The notes: generated from the letters alone by a model not told the origin. A stretch of DNA of 64,000 nt from Mesorhizobium sp. M3A.F.Ca.ET.080.04.2.1 (GCF_003952525.1 NZ_CP034451.1:744001-808000); one strand, 5' to 3'. Numbered from the stretch's first letter, positions 1 through 9,049 are shown. Translations and numbers: made by a program.

Positions 1-1495
1 CCGGCTGGTCGGCATCGTTGTTAGCCTCAGCGACCACCGGCGCCGGGCGCGCCACGGGCATCGCCACCTGTTCGATGCGGTCGAATGGGGCACCAGGCGC
101 CGGTCGCATGGCACGGCCGGAGAACAACTCCGCCAAAAGAGTGCCAATGGCCATCAGCAGCAGCGATGCGGCGGCGGCGGCGCCCGTGATCGGCCCGATC
201 TTGGGGAAATAGGGCTCGGTAGGGACCTGCGCTTTGGCGAGCAGACGGGCATCCACCGGAAGATAGTTGCGGTCCGCCCGGGAAGCCGCCTCGCGGTAGC
301 TCGCCATATAGGATTCGAGCTGCTGGCGCTGAGCATTGGCGTCGCGCTGCAGCGCATCGAGTTGCACCTGCTGCTCGCCGGCGCGGGCCGAAGCGACCTT
401 CAACTGGTTGACCTCGGAAACGAGCTGGTTCTCGCGAGCCTTGGCTGTCTGCGCCTGAGTCGCCAATCCCTTCAGGATCTTCTGCGCCTCGCTGCGGATT
501 TGACCGTTGAGGTCGGCAAGCTGCGACTTCAACGCCCGGATGCGCGGATGGTTGTCCAGCAAGGTGGTCGACAGGTCGGCGATGCTGGTCCTGAGTTCAA
601 CCTGCCGCTCGAGCAGACGTTGGATCAGTTCCGAGGACAGTACCTCCGGCACGCTGTCGAGCGTGCCGCCATTCTGGAGCGCCTTGCGCACGCTGTCTGC
701 CGTCGCCTCGGCAGCGGCGCGATTGGCGCGCACCCGCGAAAGCTCGCTAGACAGTTCGGAGAGCTGCTGGGTGGCAAGCACCGAATTGTTGCCGCCCATC
801 AAGAGATCGGATTGAGCCCGATAGGCGGCAACCTTGGCTTCGGCCTCCTTCACCCGGTTCTGCAGATCGGTGATTTCCGGGCCAAGAAAGCCGGTGGCGG
901 CGGAATTCGATTCCTTCTTTGCATTGGCCTTGGAGGCGAGATAGGCCTGGGCGATGGCGTCGGAAATCTTGGCGGCGAGAGCTGGATTCTTCGAGGAAAA
1001 CTCAACCGCAATAACGTGAGTTTTTTCAATTCCATAGACGTTGAGCTTATCGTGCATTGCCTTGAGCACGCGCTCTTCCGGCGGGATGTCGAAGGGATCG
1101 CTCTTCAGGCCGACAAGGACAAGCGCGCGCGCCAGCGCCGACATTTTCAGCGCCTCGTCGAATTCTGGCAATTTCTCCAGGTCGAGATCGGCCGCAACCT
1201 GCTTGAGGATATCGGGGGACGATATGATCTGGACCTCGGTGGCCAGCGTCTCCTCGTCTGTTGCCGGCCGGTCGTCATTGCTCGAGCCGGCCGGCCGCGT
1301 GTAGACCGATTCGCGTGGCCCGATCTCCAGCTTGGCGGTCGCCTTGTATTGCGGCGTCGCGAGCCAGGCGAAGGCGAAAGCCAATCCCATTGCCGCCATC
1401 GTGACGACAAATATGCGCAGCCAGTTCCTCGCCAGGCTGGCGAAAAGCTGTCTCAGGTCGACATCGACATCCGCGGCCGCTGACTGAACGGACAT
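1..1495 (-). CDS. Wzz/GumC-type polysaccharide chain-length and transport protein (partial)
   Basis: The open frame runs leftward from an ATG at 1495 through the window edge, giving about 498 residues without a stop. The N-terminus (MSVQSAAADVDVDLRQLF) leads into a transmembrane helix at about residues 22-42. Next come a Wzz-like periplasmic domain, a long Gln/Glu/Ala-rich coiled coil (about 190-400) and a second membrane helix near residue 440-460 (ITGAAAAASLLLMAIGTLLA). This is the layout of ExoP/GumC proteins, which set polymer length and contact the outer-membrane exporter. Whether a cytoplasmic tyrosine-kinase domain follows cannot be seen. It is divergent from the Wza-like gene at 1762, which fits a joint role in export. 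Confidence 0.85.
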   Translation of the reverse strand, partial: MSVQSAAADVDVDLRQLFASLARNWLRIFVVTMAAMGLAFAFAWLATPQYKATAKLEIGPRESVYTRPAGSSNDDRPATDEETLATEVQIISSPDILKQVAADLDLEKLPEFDEALKMSALARALVLVGLKSDPFDIPPEERVLKAMHDKLNVYGIEKTHVIAVEFSSKNPALAAKISDAIAQAYLASKANAKKESNSAATGFLGPEITDLQNRVKEAEAKVAAYRAQSDLLMGGNNSVLATQQLSELSSELSRVRANRAAAEATADSVRKALQNGGTLDSVPEVLSSELIQRLLERQVELRTSIADLSTTLLDNHPRIRALKSQLADLNGQIRSEAQKILKGLATQAQTAKARENQLVSEVNQLKVASARAGEQQVQLDALQRDANAQRQQLESYMASYREAASRADRNYLPVDARLLAKAQVPTEPYFPKIGPITGAAAAASLLLMAIGTLLAELFSGRAMRPAPGAPFDRIEQVAMPVARPAPVVAEANNDADQP

Positions 1496-1761
1496 GCATC
1501 CTGCTCCGGAGCTTTGAGTCGAGCGTGGACCGTAAACAACTATGGTAACTCAGGCGTTAAGATCGGACCGGGCGACCTATTAGAGATTGCTCAAGCACGC
1601 AGCATATAAAGCAGCAGAAATATTACGCTTTTCGACGATCCGCATTGTCTCGCACTCCAGTCCTTTACCGGCCATTAACCCTAACAGGATGATAACGATC
1701 CCGGGTTTCTTGGGGTGGCCGCGGCACTGGCTGCGAGAGCGATGAAGGTTCGTAACCGGTC

Positions 1762-2322
1762 ATGAAAAGCACTTGTCTCTTTCGCGCTTTGCTTGCCTTG
1801 TCGCTGCTGACCGGCTGCTCCAGCTATCGACCGGCGCCCGCCGCTTTCCATGAGGTGCTGGACCAGCCCTACCGGCTCGGTGCCGGCGATCGCATCCGAG
1901 TCACCGTGTTCGAGCAGGACGGGCTGACAAATACCTACAGCGTCGACCAGTCCGGCTATATCTCCTTTCCCTTGGTCGGCGCCGTTCCGGCGCGCGGCCA
2001 TACGGCCCACCAGCTCGAGAAGGAAATTGCCGACAAGTTGCGGCAGGGCTATCTGCGCGATCCCGATGTTTCGGTGGAGATCGACCGCTACCGGCCGATC
2101 TTCGTCATGGGCGAGGTCGGCGCCGCCGGCCAGTATTCCTATGTGCCGGGGCTGACAGTGCAAAAGGCAATCGCCATCGCCGGCGGCTTCACGCCCCGCG
2201 CCAACCAGGAGAGCGTCGACATCACCCGCGACATAAACGGCAAGGTGATGACCGGGCGGGTGGTGACTTCCGATCCGCTGCTGCCCGGCGACACCGTCTA
2301 CGTCCGTGAACGCCTGTTCTGA
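1762..2322 (+). CDS. Polysaccharide export outer-membrane lipoprotein, Wza/ExoF type
   Basis: This 186-residue protein has a lipoprotein signal peptide with lipobox LLTGC at about residues 15-19. A poly-export domain follows (YRLGAGDRIRVTVFEQDGL, about 38-56) and then an SLBB-like segment (GEVGAAGQYSYVPGLTVQKAI). Proteins of this family form the outer-membrane channel through which exopolysaccharide or capsule leaves the cell, together with a GumC/Wzc partner such as the one encoded divergently at 1495. The gene is short compared with E. coli Wza, as is common for rhizobial and GumB-like forms. The next gene starts 8 bases downstream, so the two are probably co-transcribed. Confidence 0.88.
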   Translation: MKSTCLFRALLALSLLTGCSSYRPAPAAFHEVLDQPYRLGAGDRIRVTVFEQDGLTNTYSVDQSGYISFPLVGAVPARGHTAHQLEKEIADKLRQGYLRDPDVSVEIDRYRPIFVMGEVGAAGQYSYVPGLTVQKAIAIAGGFTPRANQESVDITRDINGKVMTGRVVTSDPLLPGDTVYVRERLF

Positions 2323-2330
2323 AAACCAAC

Positions 2331-3461
2331 GTGGCGGCGAACCTCAGGATCGTCCATTGCTTTCGCTCACCTGTCGGAGGAATCTTCCGGCATGTGCGCG
2401 ACCTGACCGAGGCGCAGGTCGCGGCCGGCCATTCGGTCGGCATTGTCTGCGATTCGACCACCGGCGGCGACTACGAGGAGCGGCTGTTCGGGGCGATGAA
2501 GAACTGCCTGGCGCTCGGCATCCATCGCACGCCGATGCAGCGACACATCGGGCCGGGCGACGTCGCGGCGGCCTGGCGCACGTACAAGATCATCAAGGAA
2601 TTGCGGCCGGACGTGCTGCACGGGCACGGCGCAAAGGGGGGCGCCTATGCCCGTCTGTTCGGCTCACTGTTGCGGGTCTCCAGGTTTCGCGTAGCCCGCC
2701 TTTATTCGCCGCATGGCGGCTCGCTGCACTATGACGAAACGACGGCCACCGGGAAGCTGTTCTTCGGGTTGGAGCGATCCATGGCGCGCTTCACCGACTG
2801 TCTGTTGTTCGTCTCCGATTACGAGCGGCGCACCTGGCGCCGAAAGGTCGGCGAGCCGTCCATCCCCAACAGGCTGGTCTATAACGGCCTGCGCGCGGCC
2901 GAATTCCATGCGGTGACGACGGCGCCAGATCCCGCCGACTTCCTCTACATCGGGATGATGCGCGACCTCAAAGGTCCCGACATCTTCATCGAGGCCCTGG
3001 CGCTCGCCGCCAACCAACTCGGCCGTCGCCCGAGCGCGGTGATGGTGGGCGATGGCGACGACCTGCCGCGCTACCACGCGCAGGTCAAACGTCTCGGGCT
3101 TTCGGATGATGTCCGCTTCCTGGCGCCGATGCCGGCGAGGCAGGCCTTCGCGCTGGCGCAGCTGATCGTGGTGCCCTCGCGCGCCGAGGCGATGCCCTAT
3201 ATCGTGCTGGAGGCGCTGGCCGCCGGTAGGCCGATGATCGCCACCGCGGTGGGCGGCATCCCGGAAATATTCGGCGAAGGGTCCCCTGCCCTGATCCGGC
3301 CCGATGCCGTTCAACTCGCGGACAGGATGAAAGCAGCCCTCGAAGACCTCGCCGCCTTTCGGCAGTTGATGCCGCAGACAGTCGAACTCAAATCCCGGTT
3401 CGGCGCCGACGTTATGGCCGCGGATATCGAAAAGACCTATTTCGCTGCGCTCGGCCGATAA
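2331..3461 (+). CDS. Glycosyltransferase family 4 protein (polysaccharide biosynthesis)
   Basis: This 376-residue protein begins at a GTG codon 8 bases after the export gene. The N-terminal domain opens with the acceptor-site signature of GT4 enzymes (HCFRSPVGGIFRHVRDL, residues 10-26). The C-terminal nucleotide-sugar domain carries the EX7E motif in RAEAMPYIVLEALAAG, followed by a GGIPE turn. It should transfer a sugar from an NDP-sugar to a growing lipid-linked repeat unit at the inner face of the membrane. The sugar donor cannot be told from sequence. Its location between an exporter and an initiating transferase places it in exopolysaccharide assembly. Confidence 0.85.
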   Translation: MAANLRIVHCFRSPVGGIFRHVRDLTEAQVAAGHSVGIVCDSTTGGDYEERLFGAMKNCLALGIHRTPMQRHIGPGDVAAAWRTYKIIKELRPDVLHGHGAKGGAYARLFGSLLRVSRFRVARLYSPHGGSLHYDETTATGKLFFGLERSMARFTDCLLFVSDYERRTWRRKVGEPSIPNRLVYNGLRAAEFHAVTTAPDPADFLYIGMMRDLKGPDIFIEALALAANQLGRRPSAVMVGDGDDLPRYHAQVKRLGLSDDVRFLAPMPARQAFALAQLIVVPSRAEAMPYIVLEALAAGRPMIATAVGGIPEIFGEGSPALIRPDAVQLADRMKAALEDLAAFRQLMPQTVELKSRFGADVMAADIEKTYFAALGR

Positions 3462-3557
3462 TCCGCGCAGCCATACAGCTTCAAAACCACTGGTTGTCTC
3501 AAGGCTTTCTTAGCTCTCTTTTGCTAAGCACCTCCGCGTTGTTTGCGGACACTCCCG

Positions 3558-5093
3558 ATGAACGAGATCGACCCCGCGCGCCGCTTTTCCATGGACGTGG
3601 TGCGGAAATTGGACAGCCCAGCCGAGAGCGGAAAGCCCGGCGGCATCAACGACGTCGCCCGCCAGGTCGCCTCGCAGTACCGGCGTGATACGATGTCGCC
3701 GATCATGGTCAGCGGCGTGCTGCGCATGGTCGAATTCGCCCTGCTGTTCGGGTCGGGACTCGGACTCTATTTCCAGTATGTCGGCTTCTTCACCTATCTC
3801 GCCTGGCAGTATCCGCTGACGATCGCCGCTGCTTCGTTCATGGCGGTGGTGCTGCTCGACGTCAGCGATTGCTACCAGGTCGCGGCCCTGATGCGCCCGA
3901 TCGCCAATTTCGGCCGGCTGCTGCTGGTATGGGCCGGAACCTTCGCGCTGATGGCACTGACGGCCTTTATCATGAAGATGTCGGAGGACTATTCGCGCCT
4001 GCTGTTCGGCACCTGGTTCGTCGTCGGCTTTGCCCTGATCTTCGGCCTGCGAGTGGTGATGGCGAGGCTCATCCGACGCTGGGCGCGCGATGGTCGAATG
4101 GAGCGCCGCGCCGTCATCGTCGGCGGCGGCAAAGCGGCCGAAGAGCTGATCCGCTCGGTCGAGAAGCAGCCCTATAACGACATTCGCATCTGCGGCATCT
4201 TCGACGATCGCGGCGACAAGCGCTCGCCGCCCATCGTCGCCGGCTACCCGAAGCTAGGCACCATCACGGAACTGATCGAATTCGCGCGCATCGCTCGCAT
4301 TGACATGCTCATCGTGTCGCTGCCGCTGACGGCCGAATCGCGCGTCCTGCAACTCTTGAAGAAATTATGGGTGCTGCCCGTCGACATCCGGCTGTCGGCG
4401 CATTCGAACGCGCTGCAGTTCCGCCCGCGCGCCTATTCCTACATCGGCTCGGTGCCGATGCTCGACATCTTCGACAAGCCGATCAACGACTGGGACTCGG
4501 TCGCCAAGCGCGCCTTCGACATCGTCTTCTCGCTGGTCGGCATCATCCTGTTCTCGCCAGTGATGATCGCGACTGCCATCGCCATCAAGCTCGACAGCAG
4601 GGGTCCGGTGCTGTTCAAGCAGAAGCGGCATGGCTTCAACAACGAGATCATCGAGGTCTACAAGTTCCGCTCGATGTACACCGACAAGTCGGATCCGACC
4701 GCCAAGCAGACAGTGACCAAGAACGATCCGCGCGTGACCCGCGTCGGCCGCTTCATCCGCAAGACCTCGATCGACGAGCTGCCGCAGTTCTTCAACGCGC
4801 TGCTCGGCTCGTTGTCGCTGGTCGGGCCGCGCCCGCATGCGATCGCCGCACAGTCCCACAACCTGCTCTACAACGAGGTGGTGGACGGCTATTTCGCCCG
4901 CCACAAGGTGAAGCCCGGCGTCACCGGCTGGGCGCAGATCAATGGCTGGCGCGGCGAGATGGACACCAACGAGAAGATCCGCATGCGCACCGAATACGAC
5001 CTCCACTATATCGAGAACTGGTCGATGCTGTTCGACCTGCGCATCCTGTTCCTGACGCCGGTCCGACTGCTCAACACGGAAAACGCCTATTGA
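3558..5093 (+). CDS. Undecaprenyl-phosphate sugar phosphotransferase, WcaJ/ExoY-like
   Basis: The protein has 511 residues if started at the ATG at 3558; an in-frame TTG at 3543 is an alternative. Several N-terminal transmembrane helices (about residues 55-150) are followed by a Rossmann-like soluble domain (AVIVGGGKAAEELIRSVE). Another helix and a C-terminal bacterial sugar-transferase domain complete it. The catalytic domain contains KFRSMY, KTSIDELPQFFNALLGSLSL, VGPRP and KPGVTGWAQINGWRG, typical of polyisoprenyl-phosphate hexose-1-phosphate transferases. These enzymes load the first sugar phosphate onto the lipid carrier and start repeat-unit assembly. Glucose is the usual substrate of this subgroup, but that is family knowledge, not visible here. 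Confidence 0.9.
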   Translation: MNEIDPARRFSMDVVRKLDSPAESGKPGGINDVARQVASQYRRDTMSPIMVSGVLRMVEFALLFGSGLGLYFQYVGFFTYLAWQYPLTIAAASFMAVVLLDVSDCYQVAALMRPIANFGRLLLVWAGTFALMALTAFIMKMSEDYSRLLFGTWFVVGFALIFGLRVVMARLIRRWARDGRMERRAVIVGGGKAAEELIRSVEKQPYNDIRICGIFDDRGDKRSPPIVAGYPKLGTITELIEFARIARIDMLIVSLPLTAESRVLQLLKKLWVLPVDIRLSAHSNALQFRPRAYSYIGSVPMLDIFDKPINDWDSVAKRAFDIVFSLVGIILFSPVMIATAIAIKLDSRGPVLFKQKRHGFNNEIIEVYKFRSMYTDKSDPTAKQTVTKNDPRVTRVGRFIRKTSIDELPQFFNALLGSLSLVGPRPHAIAAQSHNLLYNEVVDGYFARHKVKPGVTGWAQINGWRGEMDTNEKIRMRTEYDLHYIENWSMLFDLRILFLTPVRLLNTENAY

Positions 5094-6451
5094 GCGCGGT
5101 CACGCATGAGCTGTCGCCAGCCGCGGTCAACAAGTTGCCGCTTCAGGCGGTCAACCAGTTGCCGCCTCGGGCGGTCAACCAGGTGCCGCCTCGGGCGGTC
5201 AACGCCAAGCTGATCGCGCTGATCTCGTCCGGCGCAATCATGTTCGGCATTCTTCTCTCCGGCTTCGTCATCAGCGAGCCCGCGCCTTACGAGCTTTATA
5301 TGGCCGCGCTGATCGCCGTCTGGGCGCTGTTCGGCTTGCGGATCTCGCGGGCAATCATGCCGCTGCTGGTGCTGCTGGTGGCGATGAACATCGGCGGCAT
5401 GATCGCGATGACGCAGATGTCGGACCTTGCCAACACTCCGCTCTATCTCGCCGTCTCGCTGTTCCTCGCCTTCAGCGCGGTCTTCTTCGCCTCGGTGACA
5501 TCGGTCCAGCCCGATCTCTACCGCCTGATCTTCATCGCCTATGTCGTGTCGGCGGTCGCCACCTCCCTGCTCGGCATAGCCGGCTATTTCCATGCCTTCC
5601 CGGGCGCCGAGATGTTCACCAAATACGACCGCGCCGCCGGCGCCTTCCAGGACCCCAACGTGTTCGGCCCGTTCCTGGTGCTGCCCGGCACCTACCTGCT
5701 CTATCTCCTGATGACCGGGCCGGCGTCGCGCATGCCGCTGCTTGCGGTGCCGCTGCTCGTCGTCGCGGCCGGCATCTTCTTTTCCTTCTCGCGCGGCGCC
5801 TGGGGCATGTTCGCCGTGTCGGCGGTGCTGCTCACCGCCTGCCTCTTCCTGCAGAGCGCAAGCAGCCGGTTCAGGCTGCGGCTGGTGGTGATGACGATCG
5901 CGGCGCTCGCCCTGCTCGTGATCGCCATCCTCGTCATCCTGCAACTGCCCGGCGTGTCGGACATGTTCAGCCAGCGCGCGCATCTGGAGCAGAGCTACGA
6001 CACGGCCCGCCTCGGCCGCTTCGCCCGCTACACGATCGGCTTTCAGATGGCGCTGGAGCACCCGTTCGGCATCGGCCCGCTGGTGTTCGGCACCCTCTTC
6101 GGCGAGGACACGCACGACATCTGGCTGAAGGCCCTGATGGACTATGGCTGGCTCGGCTTCGTGTCATTCCTGACGCTGACGCTATGGACCATCAGCGCAG
6201 GCTTTCGCATCATTTTGCGCGACCGGCCGTGGCAGCCCTATCTGCTCTGCGCCTTTGTCGCCTATCTCGGCAATATCGGGCTCGGCACCTTCATCGACAT
6301 CGACCATTGGCGCCATCTCTATCTGCTGCTCGGCCTGATCTGGGGCGCGATCGCGTTGGAATACCGGCATCAGAAGCATTTGCGGCTGGGCCTAGGGCCG
6401 CAATTCGCCATGGGGAATTCGTCGGGGCGATACCTTGCCGAATTCGGTTGA
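5090..6451 (+). CDS. O-antigen ligase/Wzy-like polysaccharide polymerase membrane protein
   Basis: This is a hydrophobic protein of about 453 residues with roughly ten transmembrane segments. It contains a Wzy_C-type loop with RAAGAFQDPNVFGPFLVLPG and, near the end, DTHDIWLKALMDYGWLGF. The likely start is the TTG at 5090, overlapping the TGA of the previous gene; no in-frame ATG occurs before 5240. The first 40 residues are unusual, with three and a part copies of an eight-residue repeat of the form AVNQLPPR. Family members polymerise or ligate lipid-linked glycans on the periplasmic side, matching the preceding initiation, transfer and export genes. The start site is the main uncertainty. 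Confidence 0.75.
   Translation: MSAVTHELSPAAVNKLPLQAVNQLPPRAVNQVPPRAVNAKLIALISSGAIMFGILLSGFVISEPAPYELYMAALIAVWALFGLRISRAIMPLLVLLVAMNIGGMIAMTQMSDLANTPLYLAVSLFLAFSAVFFASVTSVQPDLYRLIFIAYVVSAVATSLLGIAGYFHAFPGAEMFTKYDRAAGAFQDPNVFGPFLVLPGTYLLYLLMTGPASRMPLLAVPLLVVAAGIFFSFSRGAWGMFAVSAVLLTACLFLQSASSRFRLRLVVMTIAALALLVIAILVILQLPGVSDMFSQRAHLEQSYDTARLGRFARYTIGFQMALEHPFGIGPLVFGTLFGEDTHDIWLKALMDYGWLGFVSFLTLTLWTISAGFRIILRDRPWQPYLLCAFVAYLGNIGLGTFIDIDHWRHLYLLLGLIWGAIALEYRHQKHLRLGLGPQFAMGNSSGRYLAEFG
5123..5203 (+). repeat. 24-bp in-frame tandem repeat, about 3.4 copies
   Basis: Copies start at 5123, 5147, 5171 and (partial) 5195. Each begins GCGGTCAAC and encodes Ala-Val-Asn plus five more residues. Copies 2 and 3 differ at a single base. 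The repeat sits in the cytosolic N-terminus predicted for the ligase-like protein and is of the kind that changes copy number by slippage without breaking frame. Confidence 0.9.
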
Positions 6452-6488
6452 CCGGCACCGGGTTATCACGATACATCGCCACCCGGTC

Positions 6489-6565
<77 letters not shown>

Positions 6566-6626
6566 TTTAAATCCTTGATGTCCCCAAGTCTTTCAGCACC
6601 GTCGACACATCGAACGGCTTCTGCTC

Positions 6627-7259
6627 TTAGCGGCTTGTGCCGTTACCCAAAGCCAAACGGACCCCCAATCCGACGATGACGCATCCGGCAATTCGCTGCT
6701 GCCAGAGCCGCACATGAGGGCGCGCCATAATCCAGGCGCCGATCGAACCGGCCGCGAGAGCATAGGCTCCTAGCACCAGAACGCCCGTCAATTTCTGAGT
6801 CGCCCCTAGCAGCAAGAGTTGCGATGTCACCGAACTGCCATGCGGTTCGACAAACTGAGGCAGAAATGCAACCATGAAAGTGATGGGCCAAGGGTTGATC
6901 AGATTGGCAACCATCCCTTCCCGTGCAGCGGCGAGCGGCTTGATGTCCCTGACTTGCTGGGACGCCATAGCGGGCGACGCGAAGATCAGCCGCACGCCAA
7001 GCCAAATCAGATAGGCTGCTCCCATCCATTGCAGCATTGCAAAGGCAAACGGCGACGCTCTTACGAGCGATGAAACTCCAATCGCGATCAACGGAAGTTG
7101 CACCATGCCGGCGCCGGCTGTCATCCCCAACACCGTAAACAAGGCAACTCCACGCCCCTGGCCGATGCCACGGGCCATGACAAGCATGCTGTCCGGGCCT
7201 GGTGGCATCTGTAGCAGGATGACAGTTCCAACAAAGGCTATCCAGTGCGCCGGGTTCAT
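6627..7259 (-). CDS. LysE/RhtB-family amino-acid exporter
   Basis: The product has 210 residues from the ATG at 7259. It opens with the family signature at the N-terminus (MNPAHWIAFVGTVILLQMPP, then GPDSMLVMARG) and has about six hydrophobic segments, including GAAYLIWLGVRLI and INPWPITFMVAFLPQFV. This LysE fold family exports amino acids or related small molecules across the inner membrane. The length is typical. An upstream extension of the reading frame to 7538 runs over the neighbouring intergenic stretch and has no family-like sequence, so the start at 7259 is preferred. The substrate is unknown. Confidence 0.88.
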   Translation of the reverse strand: MNPAHWIAFVGTVILLQMPPGPDSMLVMARGIGQGRGVALFTVLGMTAGAGMVQLPLIAIGVSSLVRASPFAFAMLQWMGAAYLIWLGVRLIFASPAMASQQVRDIKPLAAAREGMVANLINPWPITFMVAFLPQFVEPHGSSVTSQLLLLGATQKLTGVLVLGAYALAAGSIGAWIMARPHVRLWQQRIAGCVIVGLGVRLALGNGTSR

Positions 7260-7341
7260 CTTGGCTGACTCGCATCGTCTACTCCCAACCGTTTGGCCGG
7301 CTTCGAGGTTCCTCTGCGATTCAGGCGCCTTCACCAGCACG

Positions 7342-7800
7342 CTACTGGCAAACGTCGACCCATTTGGCATCGACGAGCTCGGCCATGCGTTGCGGCGTGA
7401 TGCGCACGGCGGCGTTGGTGGCGCCGGCGGCGGGAACGACCTCGTCGAAGGCTCGCAGCGTGACGTCGCAATAGACCGGCAGCGGCGCCGGCAGGCCGAA
7501 CGGGCAGACGCCGCCGGGCGGATGGCTGGTTGCCGCAAGCACCTGCTCGCCGTCGAGCATGCGCGGCTTGCCGCCGAGAGTGTCCTTGCACTTGCGGTTG
7601 TCGAGCCTGGCGGTGCCGCTTGTCACCACCAGCATGGTCTCGTCGCCGACACGCAGGCAGATGGTCTTGGCGATCTGCTCCGGCAGCACGCCATGGGCCT
7701 CGGCGGCCAGCGCCACCGTCGCAGAACTGGCCTCGGTGACGATCACCTCGATGTCGGGCGCATGTTCGGCGAAGAATGCGCGGACCGATTCCAAGCTCAT
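7342..7800 (-). CDS. YbaK/EbsC-family aminoacyl-tRNA deacylase
   Basis: The product has 152 residues from the ATG at 7800 (MSLESVRAFF). The single editing domain includes QIAKTICLRVGD, where the Lys corresponds to the substrate-binding lysine of the family, followed by VTSGTARLDNRKC, and the late loop SHPPGGVCPFGLPAPL. YbaK/ProX-type proteins hydrolyse mischarged Cys- or Ala-tRNA, often tRNA-Pro. A tRNA-Pro gene lies only about 0.8 kb away, which may be coincidence. The longer reading to 7890 adds Arg-rich residues with no family resemblance and was not used. Confidence 0.87.
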   Translation of the reverse strand: MSLESVRAFFAEHAPDIEVIVTEASSATVALAAEAHGVLPEQIAKTICLRVGDETMLVVTSGTARLDNRKCKDTLGGKPRMLDGEQVLAATSHPPGGVCPFGLPAPLPVYCDVTLRAFDEVVPAAGATNAAVRITPQRMAELVDAKWVDVCQ

Positions 7801-7920
7801 CTCTAACCTCGTCGGAGAGGATGCCAGTCGGCGCCAGCGAATCGACCGGCGACGGACGGGATTGGCACATAGGGCGCCGCCGATTGGCAAGAGCCGGTGG
7901 CCAATCGTCGGAGACGCAAA

Positions 7921-7952
7921 AAAGCCCGCCTGGCAAGGCCTTGGCGGGCTTT
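7921..7952 (-). terminator. Rho-independent terminator of the HTH gene
   Basis: Inverted arms AAAGCCCGCC (7921-7930) and GGCGGGCTTT (7943-7952) flank a short loop. Read on the minus strand, the stem is followed by a run of T. It lies just downstream of the stop of the minus-strand HTH gene at 7973 and upstream of the YbaK gene. Confidence 0.85.
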
Positions 7953-7972
7953 CAGTCCCTGAGTGCGCACCT

Positions 7973-8239
7973 CTATTGTCGCGTCGGCCGGCTTTCCACG
8001 GCGGGTACGCTGATCAATTCCTCTTCCGGCATCTGCAGCGCGGAAGCGATACGTCGGAGTTTGACGGGATCGGCGTCCCTGCCATCCTCGATGTCGATGA
8101 TCTCGCCAACGGCCAAACCGCAGGTCAAAGAAAGCTCCTCAATTGTATATCCCCTGGTTTCGCGCACGGCCTTGAGGGCGTTGTAGCCGGGCGCAGCAAT
8201 CATTTCGCTGGAAACTGCGTTTCTTGCGGTGTTGGGCAT
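7973..8239 (-). CDS. Small XRE-like helix-turn-helix protein
   Basis: This 88-residue protein has a single helix-turn-helix core at about residues 20-70 (ALKAVRETRGYTIEELSLTC, then GLAVGEIIDIEDGRDAD). It resembles the lambda-repressor-type HTH of XRE regulators but lacks any extra sensory domain. An SD-like AAGGAG lies just before the ATG. It is followed by its own terminator and is therefore probably monocistronic. The regulated genes are unknown. Confidence 0.72.
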   Translation of the reverse strand: MPNTARNAVSSEMIAAPGYNALKAVRETRGYTIEELSLTCGLAVGEIIDIEDGRDADPVKLRRIASALQMPEEELISVPAVESRPTRQ

Positions 8240-8818
8240 GGCAACTCCTTGGGGTGAAACAGAATGATGAAATGCTGGCGTTGCCTGAGACGGGCGGGAG
8301 AATGATCGTTAACAGGTGATTTGCCAAGCCGCTCGTCACGGCGTCACGCCATCGTGACCCGCAAATGGCCGCGAAAACCGCGCAATTCCGCCATTCCGCG
8401 GCCTTCATTCCAGCGATCAAGTTGTTTTGAGGAATGAAACGTCGAGTTGATCGACGCTGCCGTGCCGCCAATGCCTCAGGTCGACATCGCTGCTCGTCGC
8501 GACTCAGTCGGGAGGAAGCGGGGGAATTCGCGGCTGCGTTTCCGGCAGATGTGAGCGGTGTCGTCACCGCATGCCCAGCAGCAGCTGCAGCTCGCTTGCC
8601 CTGCTATCGTGGCGGAAACCACGGCCTTGTTTCGCCCGATGCGAGGCCAAAGGGTGCTCCAGGAGGCGATCAGCCAGCCAGAAACAATCCAGAAACAAAA
8701 ATCTACAGTTGGGAAAAATTGTCGAAAAAATCCAGGAGGATAGTCCCGATCGCGAGGCTTGGGTCACCGATTTGGTGCGGTGGATCTCGGAAGGCCCGCA
8801 TACAAAGGAAACTAAGTT
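8240..8818. other. 579-bp intergenic stretch without a supported gene
   Basis: Frames open through this region have Arg/Ser/Pro-rich, non-family-like translations and no convincing start sites. The last 150 bases before 8819 are comparatively AT-rich and presumably carry the promoter and leader of the histidine-rich peptide gene. No repeat or RNA gene was recognised. Confidence 0.5.
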
Positions 8819-9013
8819 ATGAAGAAGTCCCTCCTCTCCGCCCTTGGGCTGGCTCTGGCCCTGGCGTTCACGATGCCGATCCTCGGCGCGACCAGTGCTG
8901 ATGCTGCGCCGGTGACGAAGCACCACCATCACCGTCATCACCACAAGCATCATCGCATGCATCACCACCATCATCATCACCACCACAAGAAGGTGGCTCC
9001 GAAGAAGGCCTGA
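8819..9013 (+). CDS. Secreted histidine-rich small protein
   Basis: The 64-residue protein has a clear Sec signal peptide (Lys-Lys, then a hydrophobic core, about residues 1-29 with ADA-A cleavage). The mature chain of about 35 residues is roughly two-thirds histidine, including a block of nine consecutive His, with Lys/Arg spacers and a Lys-rich tail. An AAAGGAA sequence precedes the ATG at suitable spacing. Such a composition implies periplasmic metal (Ni, Zn, Cu, Co) binding or buffering, but no metal gene is adjacent. The function is therefore inferred from composition alone. Confidence 0.8.
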   Translation: MKKSLLSALGLALALAFTMPILGATSADAAPVTKHHHHRHHHKHHRMHHHHHHHHHKKVAPKKA

Positions 9014-9049
9014 TTCTTCCCGCCATCTGCCGATGGGAGGCAGGCCTTC
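9004..9049 (+). terminator. Hairpin at the end of the His-rich gene
   Basis: The arms GAAGGCCTG (9004-9012) and CAGGCCTTC (9041-9049) are perfectly complementary and enclose a further imperfect stem. The left arm covers the stop codon. There is no strong T-run after it, so a terminator or mRNA-stabilising role is only likely. Confidence 0.5.

Noticed and set aside
4367..5089. Extension of the ligase frame into the WcaJ-like gene
   Set aside because: This part overlaps a clear sugar-transferase gene in another frame, so only the part from 5090 is accepted.
8434..8901. 155-codon frame overlapping the His-rich gene
   Set aside because: It is in a different frame from the His-rich peptide, with random-like composition and no ribosome binding site.
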